Shown here in pieces: positions 42,344 through 51,237 of a stretch of 64,000 nt of DNA. Under the pieces are notes generated by a model. That model was not told the origin of the DNA. It ran no database searches and saw nothing but the letters and a program-made list of their open reading frames with translations. Source of the DNA: an uncultured Porphyromonadaceae bacterium (GTDB lineage: Bacteria; Bacteroidota; Bacteroidia; Bacteroidales; Muribaculaceae); NCBI GenBank assembly GCA_902495245.1, contig CABUWI010000003.1:1-64000 (forward strand). The letters are read 5' to 3'. Every line of letters begins with the position of its first letter. Positions within the stretch are counted from its first letter, which is position 1. The position numbers and the translations under genes are program-made.

Positions 42344-42914
42344 ATGATTGCGTGTAGAGATTTTTTTCTGTTACATATCGGGCCACGGGCTCGGGAAGCC
42401 ACGTCAGATTTGCGGCGATGTCGGCGCGTATGGCGCTCGATGATATATCGTAAACGGGCACGTCGGCCACATAGTTCATTCCGTCGGCGGGGGCTGACGG
42501 CGCGGCATAGCCCGGGCGCGGATAGACCGTAACGCCGAATTCGTCGAGAATTCGGCGCGGCTCGCGCCAGCGGTCGAACATGGCCCAGTTGTCGGCGCCG
42601 ACAATGAGGCTGAAGCGACAGTCGGGGCGCTCGGCGCGCAGGCGTTCGAGGGTGTTTATGGTGTAGGAGGGGCGCTCCATTTCAAACTCGATGAAGCAGG
42701 GGCGCAACACGTCGGAGTCCTCGCATGCCAGCCTCACCATTTCGCGCCGGTCGGCGTCGGTTGCGCCCGGCCGGTCATTTTTCAGCGGATTGGCGGGCGA
42801 GAGGTTCAGCCACACCTCGTCGAACCCTCCGCGGGCGGCGAGGTGGCGGGCCAGCTCGATGTGGCCCCGGTGAATCGGGTTGAAGGTGCCTCCGAACAGG
42901 CCCACGCGCTTCAT
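42333..42914 (-). CDS. nadD: Nicotinate-nucleotide adenylyltransferase
   Basis: NAD-pathway enzyme of 193 residues that adenylates nicotinate mononucleotide. The nucleotidyltransferase motif VGLFGGTFNPIHRGH at 4-18, LSPANPLK near 39, IVGADNWAMF near 103 and the ISSSAIRADI motif near 162 are all present. It overlaps gmk by 4 bases and the DUF5063 gene by 11. Confidence 0.96.
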   Translation of the reverse strand: MKRVGLFGGTFNPIHRGHIELARHLAARGGFDEVWLNLSPANPLKNDRPGATDADRREMVRLACEDSDVLRPCFIEFEMERPSYTINTLERLRAERPDCRFSLIVGADNWAMFDRWREPRRILDEFGVTVYPRPGYAAPSAPADGMNYVADVPVYDISSSAIRADIAANLTWLPEPVARYVTEKNLYTQSYER

Positions 42915-43480
42915 TTTTGCAGAAAGTCGGATATTATGTCGCGAGTCCGGTCGATGGCCGGCTCGAGTTTGTCGTTGACAATGCGGGCGTCGAACTGCGG
43001 CGCCTGCTCCAGTTCGTAGCGTGCGCGTTCGATGCGCGTCGCGATGCTCTCGGCCGAATCGGTTGCGCGTTGCTCCAGGCGCCGGCGCAGTTCGTCGATG
43101 CCCGGCGGCTGAATGAAGAGGCTGAGCGCGCGGTCGCCGAGTTGCTCCTTGACCCTCAGCGCGCCGTTGACATCGATGTCCATCACCACGTTGCTGCCGG
43201 CGGCGCCGATGCGGTCAATCTCGGATTTCAGCGTGCCGTAAAAGCGGCCGGGATAGACTTCTTCATATTCCAGAAACGCGTTGTCGGCGATTGCGCGACG
43301 GAACTCCTCGTCGCTCAGAAAGTAATAGTCTTTGCCGTGTCGCTCGCTGCCTCGCGGCGCGCGGTTCGTGGCGCTGACCGAGAACTGCATGTTCAGTTTG
43401 CCCTCGTTCATCAGCGCGTTGATTATAGTCGATTTGCCGCTCCCGCTCGGGGCCGACAGAATTATCACCTTGCCTGCCAT
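42911..43480 (-). CDS. gmk: Guanylate kinase
   Basis: Nucleotide kinase of 189 residues converting GMP to GDP. The P-loop SAPSGSGKSTI at 9-19, the GMP-binding SVSATNRAPRGSE near 35 and GKDYYFLSDEEF near 49, and DIDVNGALRVK near 101 are in place. It begins 3 bases after yicC ends and overlaps nadD, a common arrangement in Bacteroidetes. Confidence 0.97.
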   Translation of the reverse strand: MAGKVIILSAPSGSGKSTIINALMNEGKLNMQFSVSATNRAPRGSERHGKDYYFLSDEEFRRAIADNAFLEYEEVYPGRFYGTLKSEIDRIGAAGSNVVMDIDVNGALRVKEQLGDRALSLFIQPPGIDELRRRLEQRATDSAESIATRIERARYELEQAPQFDARIVNDKLEPAIDRTRDIISDFLQK

Positions 43481-43483
43481 AGT

Positions 43484-44365
43484 TTACATCACGTTCAGAA
43501 CCTGTTCTTTAATCTGTTCGAGCTCGTCTTTCATTCTGACCACGAGTTTCTGCATTTCGGCGTGGTTGCTCTTGGAGCCGAGAGTGTTGATTTCGCGGCC
43601 CATCTCCTGAGCGATGAACCCGAGCTTCTTGCCCTGGCCGGGAACGGCATGGGCCATGGTTTCCGCGAAGTAGACGAGGTGTTGCCCCAGGCGCTGGCGC
43701 TCTTCGTTGACGTCGAGCTTCTCGATGTAGAAAATCATTTCCTGCTCGAGGCGTCCGCGGTCATACTGCACCTGGGTGATTTTGGCCAGACCCTCCTCGA
43801 GGCGGGCGTGAATGCGCTCGATTCGCTCCTTTTCCCAGCGAGGCACCTCGGCCAGCATTTCGGTTATGGCCTTGAGGCGCACGGCAAAGAAGTCTTCAAG
43901 CTTTTCGCCCTCGGTGCGGCGGTGGCCCATCAGGGCTTCGACGGCTTCGTCGACGGCGCGGAGCACGGCCTGAGCCTCGTCGGTCTCGGCGGCGCTGTGC
44001 GTGTCGGTCTTCATCACGTCGGGCATGCGCAGCAGCAGGCTGTACCAGTCGGCCGGCTCAGGCAGCCCGAGAGCTTCTTTCATGGCGCCGATCTGTCGCC
44101 TGTATGCTTCAGCGGCGTTGATGTCGATGACTGCGGGCGCCACGTCCGCACCGATGGTTTCGGCGGTGATGACCATGTCGACCTTGCCGCGTTCGAGGCG
44201 CGAGGCGACGCGCCGGCGAATTTCAAGTTCCAGCTCGCGGAAGGCCGACGGAATGCGCGCCATCATGTCAAATTGTTTGGAATTGAGCGATTTAAGCTCA
44301 ACGGTTATTTTTTTGCCGGGAATCTCTACGGTCGATTTCCCGAAGCCTGTCATTGAAAGAAGCAT
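43484..44365 (-). CDS. YicC/YloC-family endoribonuclease
   Basis: Protein of 293 residues. The N-terminus LLSMTGFGKSTVEIPG and the C-terminus GKKLGFIAQEMGREINTLGSKSNHAEM are the two conserved ends of the YicC family, now described as endoribonucleases. ATG 44365 is chosen because family members begin with about four residues before MTGFG. It is first in the long operon that runs to the NeuB-like gene and has its own promoter at 44403. Confidence 0.93.
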   Translation of the reverse strand: MLLSMTGFGKSTVEIPGKKITVELKSLNSKQFDMMARIPSAFRELELEIRRRVASRLERGKVDMVITAETIGADVAPAVIDINAAEAYRRQIGAMKEALGLPEPADWYSLLLRMPDVMKTDTHSAAETDEAQAVLRAVDEAVEALMGHRRTEGEKLEDFFAVRLKAITEMLAEVPRWEKERIERIHARLEEGLAKITQVQYDRGRLEQEMIFYIEKLDVNEERQRLGQHLVYFAETMAHAVPGQGKKLGFIAQEMGREINTLGSKSNHAEMQKLVVRMKDELEQIKEQVLNVM

Positions 44366-44402
44366 CTGGTTGGGAGGTTTAACTGGTTCTCGCTTAATTG
44401 TG

Positions 44403-44433
44403 CAAATTTAGCAAAAATTATCAAATCCGTCAA
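44403..44433 (-). promoter_or_regulatory. Promoter of the yicC-to-neuB operon (TTG, 20 bases, TAAATTTG)
   Basis: On the minus strand TTG (44433-44431) is followed after 20 bases by TAAATTTG (44410-44403), 37 bases before the yicC ATG. It is the only clear promoter I see for the eleven-gene operon. Confidence 0.75.
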
Positions 44434-44492
44434 TACCTCCGCGGGCCTTTGTGGCGAAAGATAATCTGTTAGGGCCCGTAACCGCTTGAAGG

Positions 44493-44915
44493 CTATCGCT
44501 TTATCCGTTTGAAGAGCGGCCGCCGCCGTTTGACCATGTGGCCTATGGAGATGGCCGCAAGCAGCAGGCCGATGCGGTAGTGCCACAGTCCGACCGGGGA
44601 ATTCGCGCCCTCCGTGCCGAGCAGTATCATGCCCGTGCTGACGACACATAGGAACACCACGGTCAGCGCCGCCGTTACGGGGCTGCGGCGCCCGGGGCTG
44701 CGATGAAGCAGCCCTTTATACCAGCCGAGGTGCATGTAGACATGAAATCCCCCGGCAATCAGAAAGCCGAGACTCGTGGCGACGTGGCCTACGGCCCACG
44801 CGTGCCACGCCTCATGGTTGTCGCCATGGCCCGCGATGTGCAGGGCAATCCCCGTGGCTGCGGAAAGCACAAAAGCCATGGCAAGCAGGCGGTCGGTGAG
44901 TATTAACCTTTTCAT
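44493..44915 (-). CDS. DUF4405-like cytochrome-type membrane protein
   Basis: Membrane protein of 140 residues with four hydrophobic segments. Histidines are placed in or near the helices in a heme-binding pattern (ALHIAGHG, HAWAVGHVATS, GGFHVYMHLGWYKG, and GLWHYRIG/IGHMVK at the end), as in the DUF4405 family related to cytochrome b and flavinylation-associated proteins. It stands alone with its own -7 box at 44921. Role in electron transfer is inferred. Confidence 0.82.
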   Translation of the reverse strand: MKRLILTDRLLAMAFVLSAATGIALHIAGHGDNHEAWHAWAVGHVATSLGFLIAGGFHVYMHLGWYKGLLHRSPGRRSPVTAALTVVFLCVVSTGMILLGTEGANSPVGLWHYRIGLLLAAISIGHMVKRRRPLFKRIKR

Positions 44916-44920
44916 GACTG

Positions 44921-44928
44921 CAAAGGTA
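44921..44928 (-). promoter_or_regulatory. -7 promoter box of the DUF4405 gene
   Basis: TACCTTTG on the minus strand ends 5 bases before the ATG at 44915, implying a leaderless transcript. No clear -33 word is seen. Confidence 0.5.
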
Positions 44929-45001
44929 CAACACCGACGTAGCTTGCGACGATAACAATTGTAAAGAAATACTGTTTGAGGAGGGAGTGAGCGTCTGCGC
45001 G

Positions 45002-47386
45002 CTACCTGACGAGAACTTTCGCGCCGTTGACAATGTAGATGCCGGCGGCGTCGGCGCGGCGCAGGCGTCGGCCGGTCAGGTCGTGGATTACGGCCTCAGG
45101 TGCGGCCGGGTCGGCGCTGACGGCGTCGATGCCGTCGGTCTCCTTGCCGTGAATGGTCAGCATGACGGGGTTGTCGCCGTTGAGCGGCACCATGGTGCCG
45201 TTGCGGTCGACATAGCCCAGAATTGCCCGGTATTTCTCGCCGGCGACTGCCGAGTTCAGGCTGCAAGTTATGGATTCGGCCGCCTGCTCCCCGGCATGAA
45301 GGAAACAGGTCTCGGTCGAGTTGAACTGTGCGGCGAGGGCAAGCGATGATGGATCGGATTCATTTTCTTTGTAGAGGTACACCGATATCGGGCCGACGTA
45401 ATAGCCATCGGTGCATTTGATGGCGCAGTCAAACTGAAGCGCAGCAGGGTCGGCGTTGTCAGCATTGCCTTTGAAGACGAATCCGCCAAGTTCGAGCTGC
45501 GGCGCTGCGGGCCGGGCGCCCACATTGACGGGCTGCTCGTGGAGCACAAGGCCGGTTCCGAGCGACACCAGACCGAGATAGGCGCTGCCGGTGTAGGCGC
45601 TCGACGAGTACACCTGCATCGATGTGATGACCCTGAAGTCCTTGCTTCCGGGCTTATCGAGGCTTATCGCGATGTTTTCGCCACGGGCAAACATCGTGGC
45701 AAGGTCATAGGAATCGGTATAGAGCATCGGCTGGACTGTTTCTTCAATCTTGATGCTCGATTTGGTTGATACGGTGAAGCTGATGCGGTAGGGGGTGCCC
45801 CAGTAAAGGTCGGTTTCGACATTGAGCGGGTCAACAGTCATTTCGGCGGTAACGGGTGTCTCGGCCGAGATGCTGCCGTTTGTGCCGATTGTCAGATTGG
45901 TGTAGTCGATGGCCGAGGCGGGGTGGGCCAGCGGAGACCAGTCGCCGTCGGCAACTTTGACGACTATGGTTGCCTTGTAGGTGCCTGCGGGGAGGGTGTT
46001 GACGGCGACAACGAGTTCTTTGACGCCCTGACGTGGAGCGAGAGTGCCGGTGTAGCCGATGAGATAATGCGTGTCGAGAGTGGCTGTGTTGACGGCGCGG
46101 AGACCTACTTCGACATTGAGCGTCGAATTGCCGGCGTTGTAGAACATGCCGGGACGATAGGCCTGCTCGTCAGAGGTGAGGTGAAGCTCTTTGTTGGTGT
46201 GATAGAGCATGGTGAGGTTGCCGGCGAGGGTGATGGGGCTTTCTTCGGGAATTGACAGCGTGGGTTCGCCGGGAGGGGCGATGTTGAACACGGCGTCCTG
46301 AAGATAGTTGAATCCGCCGTCATAGCCGCCGATGCCATAGCCGTCGGGGGTGAGGGCGGAGAGTCTGAAATAGCCGTCGTAGAGGCCGCCCCAACCCCAG
46401 TTGATGTGGAAGTAACCGTTGCCTTGGTAGCCGTCGCAGACGAAGGCGTGGCCCATGTTGTTGAAGTTTGCGCCGGTGTAGAACACGGGGCCTACCGTGC
46501 GAATGTGGTCATAGACCAGATTCTCCCACACTTCGGCGCTGTAATAGTCGCGTTGGAGCATGGTTACGGGCCCTGTGTAGCCGAAATAACGCGAGATGGC
46601 CGGGGCGAGGTTGAAGGTGTAGGCGCCTGAGCCCATGGCTGAATACTTCATCTGGGTGGCATGGCCTGCGGCTTCCATGAGCCACGCCACGGCCGATGCC
46701 TGCGCGGGTGTGTAGGAAACCGACCCGTTGTCGTCGGCGTTATAATCGTCGGCCATGTCGGCCCAGATAAAGGGCTTGTCGTCGAAAGTGCACGAGCGCA
46801 CGTGGCCGTAAGAGTCGGTGTAAGTGATGGCGCCGGTCGGTTCGGCGGGATATTCCCAGTAGTTCATTATCTGCGCCAGCGCCGTGGCGAGACAGCCGGT
46901 CGGGGCGCGGCGGTCGCCGTCGAAGGGGCAATTGTCGTTGAAAGGGGTGGACTGGTTCCAGACGGTTGTGAGCAGGGGTGCGACCGGCTCGCGGGTGTCG
47001 GCGTCGGTCGAGAGGTTGCGCGACACGGCTGCGGGGTGTTCGGCGGCCCATGCGATTTGGCGGGCATATTCGCTTATCCACCATTCCAGCTGGGGAGGCA
47101 TGGCGCCCTCGGGCGCGTTGTCAAAATAGCCGAGCACGGGTTCGGCCAGGTCGTCGGCCGGCAGCAGCATGGCCGCGCCTGAGCTTCGGAACAGATAAAC
47201 AGCCGGCGCGCCAGAGGCTGAGCGGAAGGTGCGGTCAAGGGTCATGGGCGCCGCGCTGCGGCTTGCGGGAGCTTTTATGTCGCCGCCGAGTGCACGTGTC
47301 AAAGCGTCGGCCGGAGAGATGTATGCCGCGTTAGCGCCGGCGCAGAGCGCGGCGGAGAGAAGAACCGGAATCAGTCGTTTAGCCAT
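45002..47386 (-). CDS. C10-family (streptopain-like) secreted cysteine protease with sorting-type tail
   Basis: Exported protease of 794 residues. A signal peptide (VLLSAALCAGANA) and a Spi-like propeptide precede the catalytic domain, with Cys165 in APTGCLATALAQIM and His313 in NMGHAFVCDGY, followed by HINWGWGGLYDGYF. About 400 residues of Ig-like beta domains follow, and the end reads VIHDLTGRRLRRADAAGIY, the type IX-like tail. Relatives include streptopain and interpain. Its promoter at 47430 is well formed. Confidence 0.9.
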   Translation of the reverse strand: MAKRLIPVLLSAALCAGANAAYISPADALTRALGGDIKAPASRSAAPMTLDRTFRSASGAPAVYLFRSSGAAMLLPADDLAEPVLGYFDNAPEGAMPPQLEWWISEYARQIAWAAEHPAAVSRNLSTDADTREPVAPLLTTVWNQSTPFNDNCPFDGDRRAPTGCLATALAQIMNYWEYPAEPTGAITYTDSYGHVRSCTFDDKPFIWADMADDYNADDNGSVSYTPAQASAVAWLMEAAGHATQMKYSAMGSGAYTFNLAPAISRYFGYTGPVTMLQRDYYSAEVWENLVYDHIRTVGPVFYTGANFNNMGHAFVCDGYQGNGYFHINWGWGGLYDGYFRLSALTPDGYGIGGYDGGFNYLQDAVFNIAPPGEPTLSIPEESPITLAGNLTMLYHTNKELHLTSDEQAYRPGMFYNAGNSTLNVEVGLRAVNTATLDTHYLIGYTGTLAPRQGVKELVVAVNTLPAGTYKATIVVKVADGDWSPLAHPASAIDYTNLTIGTNGSISAETPVTAEMTVDPLNVETDLYWGTPYRISFTVSTKSSIKIEETVQPMLYTDSYDLATMFARGENIAISLDKPGSKDFRVITSMQVYSSSAYTGSAYLGLVSLGTGLVLHEQPVNVGARPAAPQLELGGFVFKGNADNADPAALQFDCAIKCTDGYYVGPISVYLYKENESDPSSLALAAQFNSTETCFLHAGEQAAESITCSLNSAVAGEKYRAILGYVDRNGTMVPLNGDNPVMLTIHGKETDGIDAVSADPAAPEAVIHDLTGRRLRRADAAGIYIVNGAKVLVR

Positions 47387-47429
47387 TGGAAAAGCGAATA
47401 AATATGTTGAATTAAGGTAGAAACTGCCA

Positions 47430-47460
47430 CAAAGATAGTCATTTTCTGCAAAACGTCAAA
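47430..47460 (-). promoter_or_regulatory. Promoter of the C10 protease (TTTG, 19 bases, TATCTTTG)
   Basis: On the minus strand TTTG (47460-47457) and TATCTTTG (47437-47430) are separated by 19 bases, 43 bases before the ATG. It lies between the Crp/Fnr gene end and the protease start. Confidence 0.8.
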
Positions 47461-47470
47461 AAAAGCGGCA

Positions 47471-48001
47471 TCAGAGCCGCGCGCGTATGCGCGACAGCGA
47501 GACGGGCGTGATGCCGAGATAGGAGGCGATGTAGTGTTGCGGCACGCGCCTGACAATGTCGGGGTGGTCGCGCAGCAGCTCTTCATAGCGCATGCGCGGC
47601 GAATTCTTGATTCGCGACAGAAACAGCTGCTGATATGCGTGGAAGCGCTCGACGAGGCGCTGTTCGTAGGCCGCGCGCATTGCGGGTTCGCGCTCAAGAA
47701 GTTTGTAAAAATCGTCGCGGCTCAGCGTCAGCAACTCTGTCGGCTCGATGCTTTGAAGCGAGAAGAGGCTCGGAGTGTTGTTGAAGAAGCTGGCCGAAGA
47801 AGCAACCATGTCTCCTTCGAAAAAGAATTGAAACGTGATGTCCTTGCCGTCGTTGTAGAAAAACAGCCGCAGACACCCTTTCCGGATCAGATAAAGCGTG
47901 TCGGCGGTTTTGCCCTCTTCGAGCAGGGTGGTTTTTGGCGCCACCGAGAGGGGGCGGGCAATGTCGGCCAGCAGCCTGTAGAGGCTTTTTTCTGTTTTCA
48001 C
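47471..48001 (-). CDS. Crp/Fnr-family transcriptional regulator
   Basis: Regulator of 176 residues: a cyclic-nucleotide-binding-type beta domain (TTLLEEGKTADTLYLIRKGCLRLFF; FQFFFEGDMVASSASFF) and a shortened C-terminal helix-turn-helix (VPQHYIASYLGITPVSLSRIRARL). There is no Fnr-type cysteine set, so it is not an iron-sulfur sensor. The ligand is unknown. It lies 15 bases after the radical SAM gene, so may be co-transcribed with it and with the NDH-2-like gene. Confidence 0.9.
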   Translation of the reverse strand: MKTEKSLYRLLADIARPLSVAPKTTLLEEGKTADTLYLIRKGCLRLFFYNDGKDITFQFFFEGDMVASSASFFNNTPSLFSLQSIEPTELLTLSRDDFYKLLEREPAMRAAYEQRLVERFHAYQQLFLSRIKNSPRMRYEELLRDHPDIVRRVPQHYIASYLGITPVSLSRIRARL

Positions 48002-48016
48002 ACTTTTGCAGCTGAC

Positions 48017-49051
48017 TTATCTGACGTGATAATTGAGGTGTTTCGACCCCTTGGGTTTCGACGCGGCGTTGCGGCCGAAGATGGCGCCGAACAGGCGGCG
48101 GCCGGTCGAGCGGCGGCGGTGATAGCTGTCGTAGGTGTCGGTGGGGAGGAAGTCGTCTTTATAGGTGGTTTCAGGCGAGATGTAGCAGTAGGTCATGTCG
48201 CTGACAATGGTCGACGTGCCGTCCTGGTCGGTGGCCACTTCGTCTATCTGGTCGCGCGTCGGAGCGATGCAGCTGATGCCGAGCTCTTTGGCGCGGGCGG
48301 CGATTGCGCCGATTGTGGTGTCGTAGTGCTGCTTCAGGGGGGTGAGGTCGAAGTCGGTCCATGCCGTATTGCCCAGGCGCTGCACGGGGCGCAGCTGAAT
48401 GATGTCGGGCAGGCCGCCGTCGGCCCAGAGGCTCCAGAATCTGTCGCCTTCGAGGTCGTGGAGGTTGAGCGAGTTGACGGTGAAGTTTACGCGCACGCTG
48501 AAGGCGGGGTGGCGGCGCTTCACGTCGGCTATGATCTGCGTCAGGCGCTGCAGCTCGTCGAAGCGAGCGCCGGGCATGAGCTCTTCGTAGACCTCACGGG
48601 TGGTGCCGTGCATCGACAGGGTCAGTTCGTCGAGACCTGCGTCGGCCATGCGGTTCAGGTCGACCTTGCCGGCGGCAATCAGTTTGCCGTTTGACGTCAG
48701 CGAGATGTAAGGCACTCCGCGCCGGCGCGCGTCGGCAATCAGTTCGGGCAGGCGGCCGTAGAGCGTCGGCTCGGTGGCGCAGCCAATCTGCAGCTTGAGG
48801 GCGCGGCCGTAGAATGCGCGGGCAATGCGCTCGATGTCGGCGTCGGTCAGCGTCTGGCCGCGCACGGGCGCACGCCCCTCGGGGTCGGACATGTAGCACA
48901 TTTTGCAGCGCAGGTTGCAGGCGAGCACGGGGTCGAGAAAGACGCCTATCATGCGTCGGCGCGTGGCATAAAGTCCCCACAGGCCGAGCAGTTTCACCCG
49001 CGCCGGCAGCAGCCCCGATGCGGCTATTTTCAGATAGCGGTAGACGTTCAC
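48017..49051 (-). CDS. Radical SAM protein of unknown substrate
   Basis: Protein of 344 residues. The iron-sulfur motif CNLRCKMC (CxxxCxxC) is near residue 43 and is followed by TSNGKLI and LTLSMHGT, standard radical SAM strands. The C-terminal part has only two more cysteines (GISCIAP, TYCYISPE), too few for a full SPASM domain. The start is the GTG at 49051, two bases after the NDH-2-like stop (GTGAACGTCTAC, MNVYRYLKIA); the frame is open further but would run into that gene. Product is unknown. Confidence 0.85.
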   Translation of the reverse strand: MNVYRYLKIAASGLLPARVKLLGLWGLYATRRRMIGVFLDPVLACNLRCKMCYMSDPEGRAPVRGQTLTDADIERIARAFYGRALKLQIGCATEPTLYGRLPELIADARRRGVPYISLTSNGKLIAAGKVDLNRMADAGLDELTLSMHGTTREVYEELMPGARFDELQRLTQIIADVKRRHPAFSVRVNFTVNSLNLHDLEGDRFWSLWADGGLPDIIQLRPVQRLGNTAWTDFDLTPLKQHYDTTIGAIAARAKELGISCIAPTRDQIDEVATDQDGTSTIVSDMTYCYISPETTYKDDFLPTDTYDSYHRRRSTGRRLFGAIFGRNAASKPKGSKHLNYHVR

Positions 49052-49053
49052 TG

Positions 49054-50358
49054 TTATTTTTCGCGCCAGCGGTTCTTGACGGGATATTTGTCGGGACGAA
49101 TCAGAATGCGCAGCGACGACTGATAGCTGAAGTATGCCCATATCCAGTTGATGAGCACGGAAATCTTGTTGCGCATTCCGAGAATTGAAATCAGGTGAAT
49201 GAACATCCAGATGAACCATGCCGGGAAGCCGCTCAGGTGCAGTTTGCCCAGGTCGGCCACGGCGCGGTTGCGGCCCACGGTGGCCATTGTGCCTTTGTCG
49301 TTATATCTGAACGTGTCGCAGCGGCCTTTGTTAAGGTTCTTTGCCAGCAGACGGCTCTGCTGAATCGCCACCTGGGCCAGCTGGGGGTGGCCGCCCGGAA
49401 ATGCGGGGTCGACGTCGGGCATGAGGCAGATGTCACCAATGGCATAGACGTCGTTGAGGCCTTTGACGGCGTTGCAGCCGTCGACTTCGATGCGGTTGCC
49501 GCGCACGCGCTTGATGTCGGCGCCGATAATGGGGAGGTTGACGCCGGTAACGCCCGCCGTCCAAATGACGGTGTCGGCGTGTATGCTCTGGCCGTCGGCC
49601 AGCTTCACGACGCCGTCCTTATATGAGTTCATGCCGACGCCGGTCTTGACGTCGACCAGCAGATGGTTCAGATATTTCTCGACCTCTGCCGAGGCTTTGG
49701 GGCTCATGGTGGCCAGCAGTTTCGGCGCCGCCTCGACAAGCAGAATGCGGAAGTCGGCCTGAGGAATGGACGGGTATTCGCGCGGCAGCACATAGCGCTT
49801 CATCTCGCCCAGCGCGCCGGCGATTTCTACGCCGGTCGGGCCGCCGCCCACAACGACAAACGTGAGCAGCCGGCGGCGTTTTTCGCGGTCTTTGGTAATG
49901 GCGGCGTCTTCAAGATTCCACAGAATCTGGTTGCGGCATCTGATGGCCTGGGGCGCGCTTTTGATTGTGAACACGTCTTCAATCAGCTCGGGCATGTTGA
50001 AGAAGTTGTTGCCCGTGCCGATTGCAATGATGACCTTGTCGTAGTGAATCTCCTCATGGTCGGTGATGACCACCTTGCGGGCTACGTCGATGCACTTGGC
50101 GTCGCCCATTGAGAGCGAAACCCCCTTGCCGTCGAGGCGGCGATAGAGTTCGCGGCGCAGCGGAAAGCAGATGCTGCCCGGGTCGAGGCCGCTCGATGCT
50201 ATCTGATAGAAAAGCGGCGGAAAGCTATGGTAGTTGTGGCGGTCCACAAGGGTGATGTCGAACTTCTTGCGGTCGAGGTTCTTAATCAGATTCAGGCCGG
50301 CAAATCCGCCGCCTATAATCACTAATTTTTCTTTGGGTTTCGCGCTCGCGTTTTCCAT
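49054..50358 (-). CDS. NDH-2-like NAD(P)H dehydrogenase, FAD-dependent
   Basis: Flavoprotein of 434 residues of the type II NADH:quinone oxidoreductase group. The FAD fold starts LVIIGGGFAGLNLIKNL near residue 11, the NADH fold is FVVVGGGPTGVEIAGAL near 165, and the second FAD motif NDVYAIGDICLMP lies near 300. The C-terminus has a hydrophobic, amphipathic stretch (FPAWFIWMFIHLISILG) for membrane association. ATG 50358 is preferred; the open frame to 50682 runs through the divergent gene. It is two bases from the radical SAM start. Confidence 0.9.
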   Translation of the reverse strand: MENASAKPKEKLVIIGGGFAGLNLIKNLDRKKFDITLVDRHNYHSFPPLFYQIASSGLDPGSICFPLRRELYRRLDGKGVSLSMGDAKCIDVARKVVITDHEEIHYDKVIIAIGTGNNFFNMPELIEDVFTIKSAPQAIRCRNQILWNLEDAAITKDREKRRRLLTFVVVGGGPTGVEIAGALGEMKRYVLPREYPSIPQADFRILLVEAAPKLLATMSPKASAEVEKYLNHLLVDVKTGVGMNSYKDGVVKLADGQSIHADTVIWTAGVTGVNLPIIGADIKRVRGNRIEVDGCNAVKGLNDVYAIGDICLMPDVDPAFPGGHPQLAQVAIQQSRLLAKNLNKGRCDTFRYNDKGTMATVGRNRAVADLGKLHLSGFPAWFIWMFIHLISILGMRNKISVLINWIWAYFSYQSSLRILIRPDKYPVKNRWREK

Positions 50359-50408
50359 AAATTTTGCAGGAGTTATTTTATTTGAGTGCGAATTTCGGCA
50401 ATTTTTCT

Positions 50409-50416
50409 TAAATTTG
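50409..50416 (+). promoter_or_regulatory. -7 promoter box of the DUF5715 gene
   Basis: TAAATTTG ends 5 bases before the ATG at 50422, again near leaderless. A TTTG at 50381 is 24 bases upstream, longer than ideal. Confidence 0.5.
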
Positions 50417-50421
50417 CAAGC

Positions 50422-51237
50422 ATGAATTATAAACAAGCCCGAATTTTCTGCATTTTTGCAATAATTATACTCTCGTTGTTGACAATCGGCGGCATTGTGC
50501 GCTGCGTGCGCACGCCGGCGCCCGATGTCGAAACTGAAGCCGCGGCGTCCGATAGCGTAACGGCCCCCGTCAGGAAAAAGCCCGTTGCCGTCAAGCCGCA
50601 GACGCCTCCGGTCAAGTCGCTGCGCATCAGCGAGCGCGTTGGCAATCTGGCCAGGCAGTTTGCCGACCTCAATGCCGACCATCTGGTCTATGCGGCCGCT
50701 CTCGGAATCGACCCGATTCAGTCGGCCCGCGACATCATGAACCTGCGGCGCCCCATTGTGCGCGTGCGGTCAAACGACAATTACCGGCTTGACGACCTGA
50801 CCCATTCCTATCCTTATCTCGTGCCGGAGGCTGCGCAGCTGCTCGACACCATAGGCGTGCGTTTTAACCGCAAGCTCGCCGAGCAGGGTGGCGGCAAGTA
50901 TCAGATCAAGGTTACGTCGCTGCTGCGCACGGCCGAATCGGTTAACCGCCTGAAGCGCCGCAATGTAAATTCGACCGAAAATTCAGCTCACCTATATGGA
51001 ACGACCTTCGATATCAGCTATGTCAGCTTTATCGAAGGTCGTTTCAATTCCGTGCGCCACGGCGACGGAGAGCTTAAGAATCTGTTGGCCGAGGTGTTGC
51101 TTGAACTTCGCGGCGACGGCCTCTGTCTGGTCAAGTTCGAGCGGAAGCAGGGTTGCTTCCACATCACGGCAACGGGCGGACGCACCTTGGCGCCCGCCGC
51201 CGTTGCGGCGTCCTCAGATTCCGAAGTGGAGCAGTGA
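50422..51237 (+). CDS. DUF5715-like peptidase M15-fold protein, membrane anchored
   Basis: Protein of 271 residues with one N-terminal membrane segment (IFCIFAIIILSLLTIGGIV) and a proline-rich linker. The catalytic part carries SAHLYGTTFDISY (the SxHxxGxxxD zinc motif of M15 peptidases) near 190 and a final CFHITAT near 250 that can provide the third zinc ligand. It matches what I recall as DUF5715. A peptidoglycan-peptide carboxypeptidase role is inferred. The gene converges on and overlaps the beta-helix lipoprotein gene by 24 bases. Confidence 0.82.
   Translation: MNYKQARIFCIFAIIILSLLTIGGIVRCVRTPAPDVETEAAASDSVTAPVRKKPVAVKPQTPPVKSLRISERVGNLARQFADLNADHLVYAAALGIDPIQSARDIMNLRRPIVRVRSNDNYRLDDLTHSYPYLVPEAAQLLDTIGVRFNRKLAEQGGGKYQIKVTSLLRTAESVNRLKRRNVNSTENSAHLYGTTFDISYVSFIEGRFNSVRHGDGELKNLLAEVLLELRGDGLCLVKFERKQGCFHITATGGRTLAPAAVAASSDSEVEQ

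Noticed and set aside
49052..49219. Longer radical SAM protein starting at 49219
   Set aside because: The extra 56 residues come from the end of the NDH-2-like gene in another frame and lack any radical SAM feature.
50359..50682. N-terminal extension of the NDH-2-like protein to 50682
   Set aside because: It would run through the divergent DUF5715 gene; the FAD motif starts normally after ATG 50358.
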